A stretch of DNA of 64,000 nt from Alteromonadales bacterium alter-6D02 (GTDB lineage: Bacteria; Pseudomonadota; Gammaproteobacteria; Enterobacterales; Psychrobiaceae). Both the position numbers and the translations under genes were made by a program. Within the stretch, counting starts at the first letter, position 1. Each line of letters begins with the position of its first letter. This document shows, in pieces, positions 9,644 to 18,596 of this stretch. The stretch spans positions 1-64,000 of the forward strand of contig PIZK01000008.1 of the NCBI GenBank assembly GCA_002835545.1, in the 5' to 3' direction. The notes beneath the pieces were generated by a model. It was not told the DNA's origin. It ran no database searches and saw nothing but the letters and a program-made list of their open reading frames with translations.

Positions 9644-10455
9644 GTCATTTTTGTATTTATCATAAAAACTGCAGTGATGGCTTTGGTTCTGCACTTGCCG
9701 TGCATGTCTATTGTCAGCAGCAACAGCTCCAATGTGATTATTTACCAGCGCAATACGGTGATGATGTCCCAGATGTGACAGGGAAAGATGTGCTTATTGT
9801 GGATTTCTCTTATGATCGAGAGACTTTAATCAAAATGAAGCAACAGGCTAATTCATTACTGGTTATCGATCACCACAAGAGTGCCATGGAGGCATTAAGT
9901 GGCCTCGATTACTGTATCTTTGATATGGACTATTCTGGAGCCGTATTAACGTGGCGTACGTTGCTTCCTCAGCAGCCAGTTCCTTTATTACTTAACTATA
10001 TTCAAGATCGAGACTTATGGCGCTGGCAACTTGATGAAACCAAGGCCGTATCAGCAGCTTTATTGACTATTAAGCAACAGTTCGAACTGTGGCAGCCCTA
10101 CCTTGAAGACGCGCTAGTCGTTGAGTTAATAAATAAGGGAAATGCTATTGTCGAGTATCAACAGCAGCAGTTGGCTAAATTGCCAAGTGGCGAAAACATC
10201 CCTCTGGCTGAGATTGCTGGTTATACTGTTCCATGTGTTAACTCAACGCACTTAGTCAGTGAAATGGGCGATATCCTTGCCCAAGGACACCCTTTTGCAG
10301 CGTTATATTTTGATAAGTTTGATAAGCGCATCTTTTCGTTACGTTCGGCCAAAGATGGTATTGATGTTGCTAAAATTGCACAAAAATATGGTGGAGGAGG
10401 GCACTTTCATGCTGCGGGCTTTGCTATTGCTAAAGAGCCTATCAAAATAGATTAA
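9640..10455 (+). CDS. DHH family phosphoesterase
   Basis: A 271-residue DHH/DHHA1 phosphoesterase. DHH-family features: an N-terminal SDGFGSALA motif, VDFSYD, the signature VIDHHKS (about 74-80), YIQDRDLW, and a C-terminal GGGGHFHAAGF DHHA1 motif. Such enzymes are manganese-dependent and cleave phosphodiester bonds in short oligonucleotides, cyclic dinucleotides or related molecules; the exact substrate cannot be read here. The start is GTG at 9640, chosen because a strong AAGGAGGT (9623-9630) lies at proper distance and because it overlaps the YwbE stop. Confidence 0.88.
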   Translation: MSHFCIYHKNCSDGFGSALAVHVYCQQQQLQCDYLPAQYGDDVPDVTGKDVLIVDFSYDRETLIKMKQQANSLLVIDHHKSAMEALSGLDYCIFDMDYSGAVLTWRTLLPQQPVPLLLNYIQDRDLWRWQLDETKAVSAALLTIKQQFELWQPYLEDALVVELINKGNAIVEYQQQQLAKLPSGENIPLAEIAGYTVPCVNSTHLVSEMGDILAQGHPFAALYFDKFDKRIFSLRSAKDGIDVAKIAQKYGGGGHFHAAGFAIAKEPIKID

Positions 10456-10477
10456 TCGTTAGCTCTTTTCTTGTGGC

Positions 10478-10514
10478 CGCGATATATCGTGCTTCTGCGT
10501 GATATATCGTGGTT
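10478..10514 (+). promoter_or_regulatory. Tandem activator-site-like repeats (UAS) upstream of ccoG
   Basis: Two direct repeats, CGCGATATATCGTGCTT (10478-10494) and CGTGATATATCGTGGTT (10498-10514), match at 15 of 17 positions and are spaced exactly 20 bases apart, about two helical turns. They lie 60-100 bases upstream of a sigma54 promoter, where enhancer-binding proteins usually sit. A third copy precedes the PAS-sigma54 regulator gene at 7878. Confidence 0.7.
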
Positions 10515-10575
10515 TTTTGATGTTTATATCTATTGGTTTTTAATTAAGTTATTGTTTTTTATATGTATGTACTTT

Positions 10576-10591
10576 TGGTATAGAGGTTGCT
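10576..10591 (+). promoter_or_regulatory. Sigma54 (-24/-12) promoter of ccoG
   Basis: TGGTATAGAGGTTGCT has GG at 10577-10578 and GC at 10589-10590, with exactly 10 bases between. The TGG and TTGCT blocks match the sigma54 consensus TGGCAC-N5-TTGCW. Transcription would start near 10602, 26 bases before the ccoG ATG. Confidence 0.7.
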
Positions 10592-10627
10592 ATAGCTAAG
10601 TTATCTTAACTAGTAGAAGTACCTTTT

Positions 10628-12013
10628 ATGTCCGTTATCATTGACCCAAAAGATTTAATAATAGCCCCTGATAGTAATCAATCCTCCGCCATTTATGTGC
10701 GTGAGCAACAAGGAAAGTATCAACGAATTCGTCGTAATATCGCTATTGTGCTTATGACGCTGTTTGCAATATTGCCTTGGCTGACGGTTGGTGGCGAACA
10801 AGCAATATTGATCGATCTGACAGCCTTACAGCTTCATGTGTTTGGTGCGACGTTATTCCCACAAGATTTTCCAATTGTTGCTGGCTTCTTTATGGTAGCT
10901 GCGTTTGCCTTATTCTTTGTTACCACTTGGCTCGGGCGTGTATGGTGTGGCTTTTTGTGTCCACAAACTCATTGGTTGTTTATTTTTGTCTGGTTAGAAG
11001 AAAAAATAGAAGGGTCGCGTAATCAGCGAATCAAGTTAGATAAGCAAGCGATGTCTTTGGCTAAAACAACCAAGAAAACATTGAAGCACCTAAGCTGGGG
11101 AATTGTGTCATTTCTAACAGCAACAACATTTCTGACTTACTTTGTACCACCGATAACTTTATACAGTGATTTAGTGAGTTGGCAATGGAGTGGTTTAATT
11201 ACCTTCTGGGTCGCTTTTTTTGCTGTATGTACATACGGTAATGCAGGTTGGCTTAGGGAAAAGATGTGTTTACACATGTGTCCTTACGCTCGGTTCCAAT
11301 CAGTGATGTTTGATCATGACACTTACGTTGTTGCCTATGATACGCAGCGAGGAGAGTCTCGCGGCCCACGCAAGCGTAAACAAGACCCTAAAGAACTAGG
11401 GTTAGGTGATTGTATTGATTGTAATTTATGTGTTGAAGTTTGCCCTGTCGGCATAGATATCAGACATGGTTTGCAATATGAGTGTATCAGTTGTGGGGCT
11501 TGTGCTGATGCTTGTGATCAAACGATGTCTCGATTTAATTACCCAGAAAAGCTTATTAGCTTTACGAGTGAAGCTCAATTAGCTGGTGGTATTACTCATT
11601 TGTTTAGAGCGAAAATTATCGGTTATGCGATTGCATGTGTATTAATTGTTGTTGCAATGGGCGTTTATTGGGGCGCTCGTGTACCTGCAGAATTATCGGT
11701 ATTACGTGATAGAAATGTACTTTATCGAGTGAATAATGATGATTTAATTGAAAATAGTTTCCAGCTTAAAATTTTGAATAAACTGCCTTATGCTACCTCT
11801 TTTCAAGTTAGTGCCGCTGGTATTGATGGCATACACGTGAGCATTACTGAGCCGGTCATGGTTCAATCTGGTGAATTAACGTCACAAGCGCTGACGTTAA
11901 CGGCGGACCCAGAGGACATTAAGCTGAAAGTGACACCAATTACTTTAACAATCACTTCAGAAGGTCAAGAGCCAGTCATCATTACTCAAGAGTCTCGCTT
12001 CTTTAGTGAGTAG
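10628..12013 (+). CDS. ccoG: Cytochrome c oxidase accessory protein CcoG (FixG/RdxA)
   Basis: A 461-residue membrane iron-sulfur protein. CcoG helps assemble cbb3 oxidase and is reported to reduce Cu(II) to Cu(I) for the copper centre. Four or five membrane spans are visible (about 36-55, 80-105, 150-175, 185-205 and 330-350). Motifs include CGFLCPQTHWLF, CLHMCPYARFQ and a double ferredoxin pattern CIDCNLCVEVCP and CISCGACADACD. The C-terminal 110 residues form the Ig-like FixG_C domain. It stands apart from any ccoNOPQ genes in this window. Upstream lie a sigma54 promoter and tandem repeats, so expression probably depends on the PAS-sigma54 regulator at 7909. A bidirectional terminator follows. 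Confidence 0.93.
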   Translation: MSVIIDPKDLIIAPDSNQSSAIYVREQQGKYQRIRRNIAIVLMTLFAILPWLTVGGEQAILIDLTALQLHVFGATLFPQDFPIVAGFFMVAAFALFFVTTWLGRVWCGFLCPQTHWLFIFVWLEEKIEGSRNQRIKLDKQAMSLAKTTKKTLKHLSWGIVSFLTATTFLTYFVPPITLYSDLVSWQWSGLITFWVAFFAVCTYGNAGWLREKMCLHMCPYARFQSVMFDHDTYVVAYDTQRGESRGPRKRKQDPKELGLGDCIDCNLCVEVCPVGIDIRHGLQYECISCGACADACDQTMSRFNYPEKLISFTSEAQLAGGITHLFRAKIIGYAIACVLIVVAMGVYWGARVPAELSVLRDRNVLYRVNNDDLIENSFQLKILNKLPYATSFQVSAAGIDGIHVSITEPVMVQSGELTSQALTLTADPEDIKLKVTPITLTITSEGQEPVIITQESRFFSE

Positions 12014-12027
12014 GTTTGATAAATAAT

Positions 12028-12054
12028 AAGGTTAGCAGTGTGTCTGCTAACCTT
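12028..12054. terminator. Bidirectional terminator between ccoG and add
   Basis: AAGGTTAGCAG (12028-12038) and CTGCTAACCTT (12044-12054) form a perfect 11-bp stem with a 5-base loop between two convergent genes. T tracts are short on both sides, so it may be a moderate terminator. Confidence 0.65.
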
Positions 12055-12065
12055 AAGCCTGATGA

Positions 12066-13079
12066 TTAGCGACTTTTACACTTTGCGATAAGCTGCTGTT
12101 TTTCGCTAGCAGATAGGTAAGATTGTGTTAATCCATTATGTTGAAGCTGAGTGAGATGCGTTTGAGTTAAGCCAATAGCTTGCGCTGCTGTCGTATATTC
12201 ATGTGCTATTTCAATATCGCTAACACCGGGATCGTCTGTATTTAAAGAGACGAGTAAACCATGCTCCAAAAACGGTTTAATTGGGTGATTTTGGTAATTA
12301 GCAACCGTGCTCGTTTGAATATTACTCGTTGGGCACGACTCAATACCTATTTGATGTTTTGCTAGGTAGTCCATTAATTTAGGGTCCTCAATCGCTTTAA
12401 CCCCATGACCGATACGGTCAGCACCTAGCTTTTCTATCGCATACCAAATAGCTTCACTACCTGCTGCTTCTCCGGCATGTACGGTGATGTTTAAACCGCT
12501 ATCACGAGCTTGTTTAAACTGATCTAGATAAAGGTGACTCGGGAAACCCAACTCGTCTCCGGCAAGATCAATGGCTACAAGCTTATTTTTTTGACTTAGT
12601 AGTGCATCTAACTCGACCTGACAAGCGTCAACACCAAAGGTTCTCGATAGGATACCGATGAGGTTAACTTTAACATCATACTTAGCTTGACCCTGTCTAA
12701 CGCCATCAATAACGGCTTCGACGATACCTTGTGCTGGAAGCTTATGACTCATGGCCATATAGCCTGGACTGAAGCGTAATTCTGTGTAATCAAGGCCCGC
12801 ATTGAATGCGTCTTCAACATTTTCAAAGGCAATTCGTTTTGCCGCCTCTAAATCCCCGATAACACCCACCATCCAATCAAGTTTGGCCAAAAAGGCAACC
12901 AGTGATGGTTCTTTTTCTACCACTTGAACATGAGGTTTGAGGGCTGCTAGATCGTAGGCGGGTAAATTAATATTAAATTGTTGGCCTAAATCAATAATGG
13001 TTTGCAGCCGAATATTACCATCGAGGTGACGGTGAATATCGGTGAGGGGAAGGTTTTTATTTATCATTGTTAGCGCCAT
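12066..13079 (-). CDS. add: Adenosine deaminase
   Basis: Adenosine deaminase converts adenosine and deoxyadenosine to inosine forms in purine salvage. Zinc and active-site motifs are all present: DIHRHLDGN near the N-terminus, [15 protein letters not shown] and LNTDDPGVS. The length (337 aa, 333 from the second Met) is normal. The E. coli enzyme starts close to the inner Met at 13067 ([15 protein letters not shown]), so the true start could be either 13079 or 13067; neither has a good ribosome site. It is the last gene of the GGDEF-GNAT-add tandem, 13 bases after the GNAT stop. Confidence 0.94.
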   Translation of the reverse strand: MALTMINKNLPLTDIHRHLDGNIRLQTIIDLGQQFNINLPAYDLAALKPHVQVVEKEPSLVAFLAKLDWMVGVIGDLEAAKRIAFENVEDAFNAGLDYTELRFSPGYMAMSHKLPAQGIVEAVIDGVRQGQAKYDVKVNLIGILSRTFGVDACQVELDALLSQKNKLVAIDLAGDELGFPSHLYLDQFKQARDSGLNITVHAGEAAGSEAIWYAIEKLGADRIGHGVKAIEDPKLMDYLAKHQIGIESCPTSNIQTSTVANYQNHPIKPFLEHGLLVSLNTDDPGVSDIEIAHEYTTAAQAIGLTQTHLTQLQHNGLTQSYLSASEKQQLIAKCKSR

Positions 13080-13092
13080 CCAATTACTTTAA

Positions 13093-13509
13093 TTATTCTT
13101 TAATCATAACAATTATTTTGCGACCTTGTTTAAGGTAGGCATTAAACCTTTGCGCTAGCTCACAGGGTAATTGTTGTGGCTTGATATGCTGAAAACCTAA
13201 ATGTTGATAAAAGCCAGCTAAGTGGCTTAGCGCAAAAGTATAAATTATCGGTTGTTCTTGGCATAGCAGGGTTATTAATCTCTGTGCGATGCCTTGCTGG
13301 CGATAAGCTGAACAGACGTGAACACCCGTTAATAGCCAATGGTTATCTACTGGTGATAGTTTGGCGCATGCCACAATCGTATGTTGGAATTTTGCCACCC
13401 AAATTAGCTCATTATTGCGCGCTTTGGCACGAGCTTTCTCTGAGGCGTAAAATTTATTAGCTAGAGGCGTTTTTAATGGCGCTAGCGGTGAATAGTCGAT
13501 GTTGTTTAT
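13093..13509 (-). CDS. GNAT family N-acetyltransferase with AUA or lost start codon
   Basis: Acetyl-CoA-dependent N-acetyltransferase; the CoA-binding motif is YRQQGIAQRL, followed by LAGFYQHLGF. The first canonical start in frame is a GTG at 13398, which gives only 101 residues and removes the first beta strand and helix of the fold. The frame stays open for 37 more codons upstream and encodes protein-like sequence (NNIDYSPLAPLKTPLANKFY), giving 138 residues. That extension contains no ATG, GTG or TTG. It would begin with ATA at 13509, overlapping the diguanylate cyclase stop as TAATA where TAATG is the usual coupling arrangement. AGAAGG lies 9 bases before the ATA. Either AUA is used or the start is lost. 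Substrate unknown. Confidence 0.7.
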   Translation of the reverse strand: MNNIDYSPLAPLKTPLANKFYASEKARAKARNNELIWVAKFQHTIVACAKLSPVDNHWLLTGVHVCSAYRQQGIAQRLITLLCQEQPIIYTFALSHLAGFYQHLGFQHIKPQQLPCELAQRFNAYLKQGRKIIVMIKE

Positions 13510-14813
13510 TACGCTAAGCCTTCTGATAACGCTTTATTTCTTCCAGAGTTTTTTGCCCGATACAAAGCCCTATCAGCTCTAATTAGTGGCTTTTCAATGG
13601 TTTCTTGTTCGGGTCTCACCTCTGTAACGCCTATGCTAACGGTAATGTTGATTACATCGTTCCAGCTGCCAGTAAATTCAATCCCTTCAATTTTTGAGCG
13701 TAGCTTTTCTGCGGTTTGCATGGCTTGAGCTAGTGTTGTTTCAGGGAGTAATACAGCAAACTCTTCTCCCCCTAAGCGAGCGACTAAATCGCTAGCACGA
13801 ACGGATTCTTTACACACATTAGCAAGCTTTGATAGTACGATATCACCCACATGGTGGCCATAACGGTCGTTAACCTTTTTGAAGAAATCAATATCAAAGA
13901 TCATCACGCTTATTGGCTGATTATTACGTTTAGAACGCGCTAACTCTTTACTACAGGTCGTCATAAAAGCACGGCGATTAGCGAGTTGAGTTAATTCATC
14001 GGTTGATGCTTTTACTTCAAAATCATTTCTTAAATTACATAAGTCTGTAATATCACTAGAAAAACCAATGAAGGAGTTAACATAACCGTCTTCATTTTTA
14101 ATGGGGACTTTAGTGGTCCAGTAATATTTTGTTTCACCATTATCTAGAGTGACTAACTCTTCGCCGGCGACGGCTTGGCCAGAGGTGATTATCTTATTGT
14201 CTAAAATATCAAAATTTTCAGCCATTTCTAAAGGAAGGATATCTTCAGAACGCTTTCCTACAACAGATTTAGCTGAGGTGCCAAAGAGCTGAGCAGTCTT
14301 TTCATTAATAAATAAAAAGCGACGTTGATTATCTTTCATATAAATATAAGCGTCGACATTATTGATAACAGTGTCTAGTAACTTTTGTTTTCGATCGAGT
14401 TCTATTTGTAAGCGCTTTTGTTGGGTAATATCAGTGGAAATACCATTAAGACCAATGATATTTCCTTGCTGATCAAAGAGGGGTTTTTTTACTATCCAAT
14501 AATAGCGAACGTCACCAGTATTTTTGATGACATTACGCTCTTCTTTTTCGACGGTTAGGCCTTGAGTGAGCACTAGCCGATCATTTTCTTTTATCTCATT
14601 TGAGTGCTCAAGAGAGAAAAATTGACTGTCATCGTGACCAACAATATCTTCTAAAGGGCAACCAAAGAGCTCCCGAACCAGCTTATTAGCGTAGGTGTAT
14701 CGCCCCTCGGTGTCTTTCATAAAAATATAGGCACCAATATTATCGAGCGTCATCTGATGAATTAATAGTTCATCGTTAAGAGATTGTAATTGTTGCTCTA
14801 AAATGGTGCCCAT
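13509..14813 (-). CDS. Diguanylate cyclase with two PAS domains
   Basis: A 434-residue c-di-GMP synthase without membrane spans. Two PAS domains follow each other (about 15-135 and 140-258), each with the FMKDTEGRY or YMKDNQRRF type core and a PAC segment (YYWIVKKPL, YYWTTKVPI); they look like an internal duplication. The GGDEF domain (about 265-430) has an active GGEEF motif and an intact inhibitory site RASD five residues upstream, so product feedback is expected. It is the first gene of a three-gene minus-strand tandem; its TAA overlaps the position where the GNAT gene should start. The PAS ligand is unknown. Confidence 0.92.
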   Translation of the reverse strand: MGTILEQQLQSLNDELLIHQMTLDNIGAYIFMKDTEGRYTYANKLVRELFGCPLEDIVGHDDSQFFSLEHSNEIKENDRLVLTQGLTVEKEERNVIKNTGDVRYYWIVKKPLFDQQGNIIGLNGISTDITQQKRLQIELDRKQKLLDTVINNVDAYIYMKDNQRRFLFINEKTAQLFGTSAKSVVGKRSEDILPLEMAENFDILDNKIITSGQAVAGEELVTLDNGETKYYWTTKVPIKNEDGYVNSFIGFSSDITDLCNLRNDFEVKASTDELTQLANRRAFMTTCSKELARSKRNNQPISVMIFDIDFFKKVNDRYGHHVGDIVLSKLANVCKESVRASDLVARLGGEEFAVLLPETTLAQAMQTAEKLRSKIEGIEFTGSWNDVINITVSIGVTEVRPEQETIEKPLIRADRALYRAKNSGRNKALSEGLA

Positions 14814-14899
14814 AACTACTTTATACCGCTTCTTTTATGACAAAATAATAAAACTATTTATTAATTTATAGTGTGTTTATTTATAATAATATCACTAGG

Positions 14900-16249
14900 T
14901 TACCTCATTGTAACGAATTCTTCACCCGATGTTGGGTGAATCGCAACTGTACGATCGAAGTCTGCTTTAGTTGCGCCCATTTTTATTGCAACAGCGAAGC
15001 CTTGAATGATCTCATCACAGTTAAACCCGATACAGTGTAAACCAACAACTAATTCGTTCTCACCTGCACAAATGAGTTTCATTCGAGTCGGCTGGCGATG
15101 TTGAGTTACAGCGCTATACATTGCCGTAAACTCGGAAGTATAAGTTTTTACATTGTCATTGCCATATTTAGCAATTGCATCATTTTCACTTAACCCAATA
15201 GTGCCAATTGGAGGGTGACTAAAAACGACGGTGGCAATGTCTGAATAATCTAAATGAGCATCGTCTTTTTGATTAAATAAACGTTCAGCCAAGTGACGAC
15301 CTGCGGCAACAGCGACAGGGGTTAATTCGACCTTGCCAGTGACATCACCGAGAGCATAAATTCCATCAATATTAGTGTTTTCATATTTATCTGATGGGAT
15401 ATAACCGCGACTATCAGTAGTGACACCAGCGGCTTCTAAATTAAGCCCTTGTGTCACTGGCTTGCGGCCAATAGCCCAAACTAGACAATCGACTTCTAAG
15501 CTTTCCCCGCTTTCTAGATGCAGTGTGAGTGAGCCATCGCTGTTTTTAACAACAGACTTTGGGGTGCTTTGAGGGTGAAGGGTAGGACCTTCTTTTGCCA
15601 TTATTTCAACGAGAGTATCGCTCAGCATGTCATCAAATGCACGTAGCGGTTTGCTCTTACGAACGAGTAAGTGTGTCTCGCTCCCTAATGCGTGCATCAC
15701 CCCCGCTAATTCAACAGCGATGTAACCGGCACCGACAACGGCAACGCGCTTTGGTTGTTCGGTTAATTCAAAGAAACCGTTAGAGTCGATGCCATATTCG
15801 GCCCCGTCGATATCAGGGATGACTGGTGCACCGCCAACAGCAATGGTGATATGTTTTGCGCGATATTGTTGGCTATTCACTTCTACCGTATTGGCATCAA
15901 TAAACTTAGCGTAACCATTTATAACAGTCACATTGTTATTACCTAGCACGCGGTCATATGATTGATGAATTCGAGAGATATAAGCTTGACGCTCCTTGAT
16001 TAATTGCTGCCAATTAAAACCTTGGCGTTCAAATTCAAAGCCATAGTCAGGTGCATAAGTCAGTGCCTCGGCAATATGTCCGGCATACCACATGACTTTT
16101 TTAGGGACACAGCCGACATTGACACAGGTACCACCTAACGCGGTTGCTTCAATTATTGCGCATTTTTTTCCATGCATAGAAGCTCGGTTAGCACTGGCAA
16201 TACCGCCGCTACCACCGCCAATGGCGATGTAATCAAATTCTGTAATCAT
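14900..16249 (-). CDS. gor: Glutathione-disulfide reductase
   Basis: FAD-dependent enzyme that reduces oxidised glutathione with NADPH in the cytosol. The FAD site [10 protein letters not shown] is at the N-terminus, the redox-active pair is C42/C47 in [13 protein letters not shown], the NAD(P) site is [14 protein letters not shown], and the C-terminal HPTSGEEF gives the catalytic His438/Glu443. At 449 residues it matches the E. coli enzyme in size. It stands alone, divergent from prlC. Distinguishing it from other two-disulfide reductases rests on the overall close resemblance to E. coli Gor. Confidence 0.95.
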   Translation of the reverse strand: MITEFDYIAIGGGSGGIASANRASMHGKKCAIIEATALGGTCVNVGCVPKKVMWYAGHIAEALTYAPDYGFEFERQGFNWQQLIKERQAYISRIHQSYDRVLGNNNVTVINGYAKFIDANTVEVNSQQYRAKHITIAVGGAPVIPDIDGAEYGIDSNGFFELTEQPKRVAVVGAGYIAVELAGVMHALGSETHLLVRKSKPLRAFDDMLSDTLVEIMAKEGPTLHPQSTPKSVVKNSDGSLTLHLESGESLEVDCLVWAIGRKPVTQGLNLEAAGVTTDSRGYIPSDKYENTNIDGIYALGDVTGKVELTPVAVAAGRHLAERLFNQKDDAHLDYSDIATVVFSHPPIGTIGLSENDAIAKYGNDNVKTYTSEFTAMYSAVTQHRQPTRMKLICAGENELVVGLHCIGFNCDEIIQGFAVAIKMGATKADFDRTVAIHPTSGEEFVTMR

Positions 16250-16459
16250 CTGCTTGTCCTAGTTTAATAGTGTTTCTCTGTTGTTAACCGTTGCTGATGT
16301 GAGAGGGTTAGCTTAGAGTTAATTGGGTATTATTGATTGTTTAATTAAGCTTAAAGGCTGCCGATAAAACTCTCAAGGCAAATATGAGACCTTGTTAGCA
16401 GGAATAAAATTCTATTTTTTATAAAAAAGCGATCAATTTGGCGCTAATTTGGCTATTTG

Positions 16460-16488
16460 CTTGAAATATATTGCACTTAGCCCCATCT
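16460..16488 (+). promoter_or_regulatory. Sigma32 heat-shock promoter of prlC
   Basis: CTTGAAA (16460-16466), a 14-base spacer, then CCCCATCT (16481-16488). This matches the RpoH consensus CTTGAAA-N(11-16)-CCCCATNT at every fixed base. It lies 33 bases before the chosen prlC start. The E. coli prlC gene is also heat-shock regulated. Confidence 0.8.
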
Positions 16489-16521
16489 TTATGGGTAATT
16501 AAATTATTTAGGTATTTAACA

Positions 16522-18594
16522 ATGACAACGACACCGCAATCAACTGAGCTGCAAAATAACCCTCTATTTGTGATGACCGGCTTGCCGCCTTTTAGTCAAA
16601 TTAAGCCTCAGCATATTGAACCTGCGGTGACAGAAGCTATCAAGTTAAGCCGAGAAAAAATAGAACAAGTGCTGTCGACTTCTGAACCTTTTACTTGGCA
16701 AAACCTAGTTGAGCCATTGGAAGAGTCAGATGATAAATTAGGGCGTATTTGGTCTCCTGTTGGTCACTTAAACGGGGTACTCAATAGTGAAGAGTTACGT
16801 CAAGCATATGAAGCCTGCTTACCTTTGCTAAGTGAGTACAGTACTTGGGTCGGTCAACACAAACCACTCTATCAGGCATATCAACAGTTAGCTGATAGTG
16901 ATGAGTTCAGAGGGTTAACTGCGGTTCAGCAGAAAGTGATTAAGGATACATTACGTGATTTTAAGTTATCTGGGATTGCTTTAGATAGTGATAAGCAGCA
17001 ACGCTATGGTGAAATAAGCATGCGTTTATCGGAGTTGGGATCGAAGTTTAGTAATAATGTCCTTGATGCAACGCTAGGTTGGACGAAATTAGTGACGGAT
17101 GCTGATTTATTGTCTGGGTTGCCGCAAAGTGCCATTGATGCAGCACAAGCCGCAGCACAAGAGAAAGAACAACAGGGTTATTTGTTTACTTTAGATATCC
17201 CGAGTTACTTGCCCGTGTTAACTTATGCCGATAATCGCTCATTGCGTGAAGAGATGTACCGTGCGTATACCACACGCGCATCGGATGAAGGGCCTAATGC
17301 TGGAAAGTGGGATAATAGTGATGTCATTAATGAAACTGTGGCTCTGCGACATGAGTTAGCTAACCTTTTAGATTTTGACTCGTTTGCTGATAAATCGCTA
17401 GCGACCAAAATGGCGGAAACACCTACCCAAGTTATTGAGTTTCTTGAAGACCTGGCACAAAAGTCGAAACCTCAAGCCGAAGAAGATTTAGCGCAGTTAT
17501 TAGCTTTTTCCAAAAAAGAGTATGGCGCGACAGAGATTGAGGCTTGGGATCTTGCTTATTACGCTGAGAAGTTAAAGCAGCACACTTATGCTATTTCTGA
17601 TGAAGAGTTACGTCCTTATTTTCCTGAGGAAACAGTAGTTAAGGGCTTGTTTGAAGTGGTATCGCGCTTATATGGTTTGGTTATTACAGAGCAACAGAAT
17701 GTTGATGTTTGGCATGATGATGTGCGCTTCTATAATATCAGTGATCGCAATGGTGAGCATCGTGGCAGCTTCTATCTAGACCTATATGCCCGTGCCCATA
17801 AGCGTGGCGGCGCGTGGATGGATGACTGTTTAGCTCGTCGTATTAAAGATGACAACGAACTCCAAAACCCAGTTGCTTATTTGACGTGTAACTTTAATAA
17901 ACCAGTAGGAGGAAAACCCGCATTATTTACCCATGATGAAGTGGTTACCTTATTCCATGAGTTTGGCCATGGTTTACATCACATGCTGACTAAAGTGGAT
18001 ATTTCAGCAGTATCTGGGATCAACGGTGTGCCTTGGGATGCCGTTGAATTACCGAGTCAATTTTTAGAAAACTGGTGCTGGCAAGAGCAGGCGCTTGCCT
18101 TTATTTCTGGCCACTATGAAACAGGGGAGCCGCTACCAAAAGAGATGTTGGATAAGTTATTAGCAGCACGTAATTATCACAGTGCGATGCAAATGCTGCG
18201 TCAGTTAGAGTTTTCTTTATTTGATTTTAGGTTGCATCTGGAATTTGATCCTGAGCAAGGGGCTCAAGTGTCTGAAGTATTAGATCAAGTACGCCAACAA
18301 TACGCTGTGATTATTCCGCCAGCCTTTAATCGCTTTCAACATGGTTTTTCACATATTTTTGCTGGTGGTTATGCTGCTGGTTATTATAGTTATAAATGGG
18401 CTGAAGTTTTATCCGCTGATGCGTTTTCTAAGTTTGAACAAGACGGTATTTTCAACCGCGAGACAGGAATTAAGTTTTTAGAAAGTGTGTTAGAAAACGG
18501 TGGTTCTCAAGAGCCAATGGACTTGTTTAAACAGTTTATGGGACGCGAACCACAAGTGGATGCGTTATTACGTCATAGTGGGATTAATGCATAA
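16522..18594 (+). CDS. prlC: Oligopeptidase A (M3 family)
   Basis: Cytoplasmic zinc oligopeptidase that degrades short peptides, including cleaved signal peptides. The M3 catalytic motif HEFGH is at residues 479-483 with the downstream ligand glutamate region (DAVELPSQFLENWCW). The length from this start is 690, close to the 680 of E. coli. A longer frame opening at a TTG at 16471 overlaps the -10 element of the sigma32 promoter, so it cannot be the true start; AGGT lies 8 bases before the ATG at 16522. The stop is 2 bases before the glycosylase gene start, so the two are coupled. Confidence 0.95.
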   Translation: MTTTPQSTELQNNPLFVMTGLPPFSQIKPQHIEPAVTEAIKLSREKIEQVLSTSEPFTWQNLVEPLEESDDKLGRIWSPVGHLNGVLNSEELRQAYEACLPLLSEYSTWVGQHKPLYQAYQQLADSDEFRGLTAVQQKVIKDTLRDFKLSGIALDSDKQQRYGEISMRLSELGSKFSNNVLDATLGWTKLVTDADLLSGLPQSAIDAAQAAAQEKEQQGYLFTLDIPSYLPVLTYADNRSLREEMYRAYTTRASDEGPNAGKWDNSDVINETVALRHELANLLDFDSFADKSLATKMAETPTQVIEFLEDLAQKSKPQAEEDLAQLLAFSKKEYGATEIEAWDLAYYAEKLKQHTYAISDEELRPYFPEETVVKGLFEVVSRLYGLVITEQQNVDVWHDDVRFYNISDRNGEHRGSFYLDLYARAHKRGGAWMDDCLARRIKDDNELQNPVAYLTCNFNKPVGGKPALFTHDEVVTLFHEFGHGLHHMLTKVDISAVSGINGVPWDAVELPSQFLENWCWQEQALAFISGHYETGEPLPKEMLDKLLAARNYHSAMQMLRQLEFSLFDFRLHLEFDPEQGAQVSEVLDQVRQQYAVIIPPAFNRFQHGFSHIFAGGYAAGYYSYKWAEVLSADAFSKFEQDGIFNRETGIKFLESVLENGGSQEPMDLFKQFMGREPQVDALLRHSGINA

Positions 18595-18596
18595 AA

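Noticed and set aside
16471-16521. 17-codon N-terminal extension of prlC from a TTG
   Set aside because: It overlaps the -10 element of the sigma32 promoter, and the ATG at 16522 has its own ribosome site.
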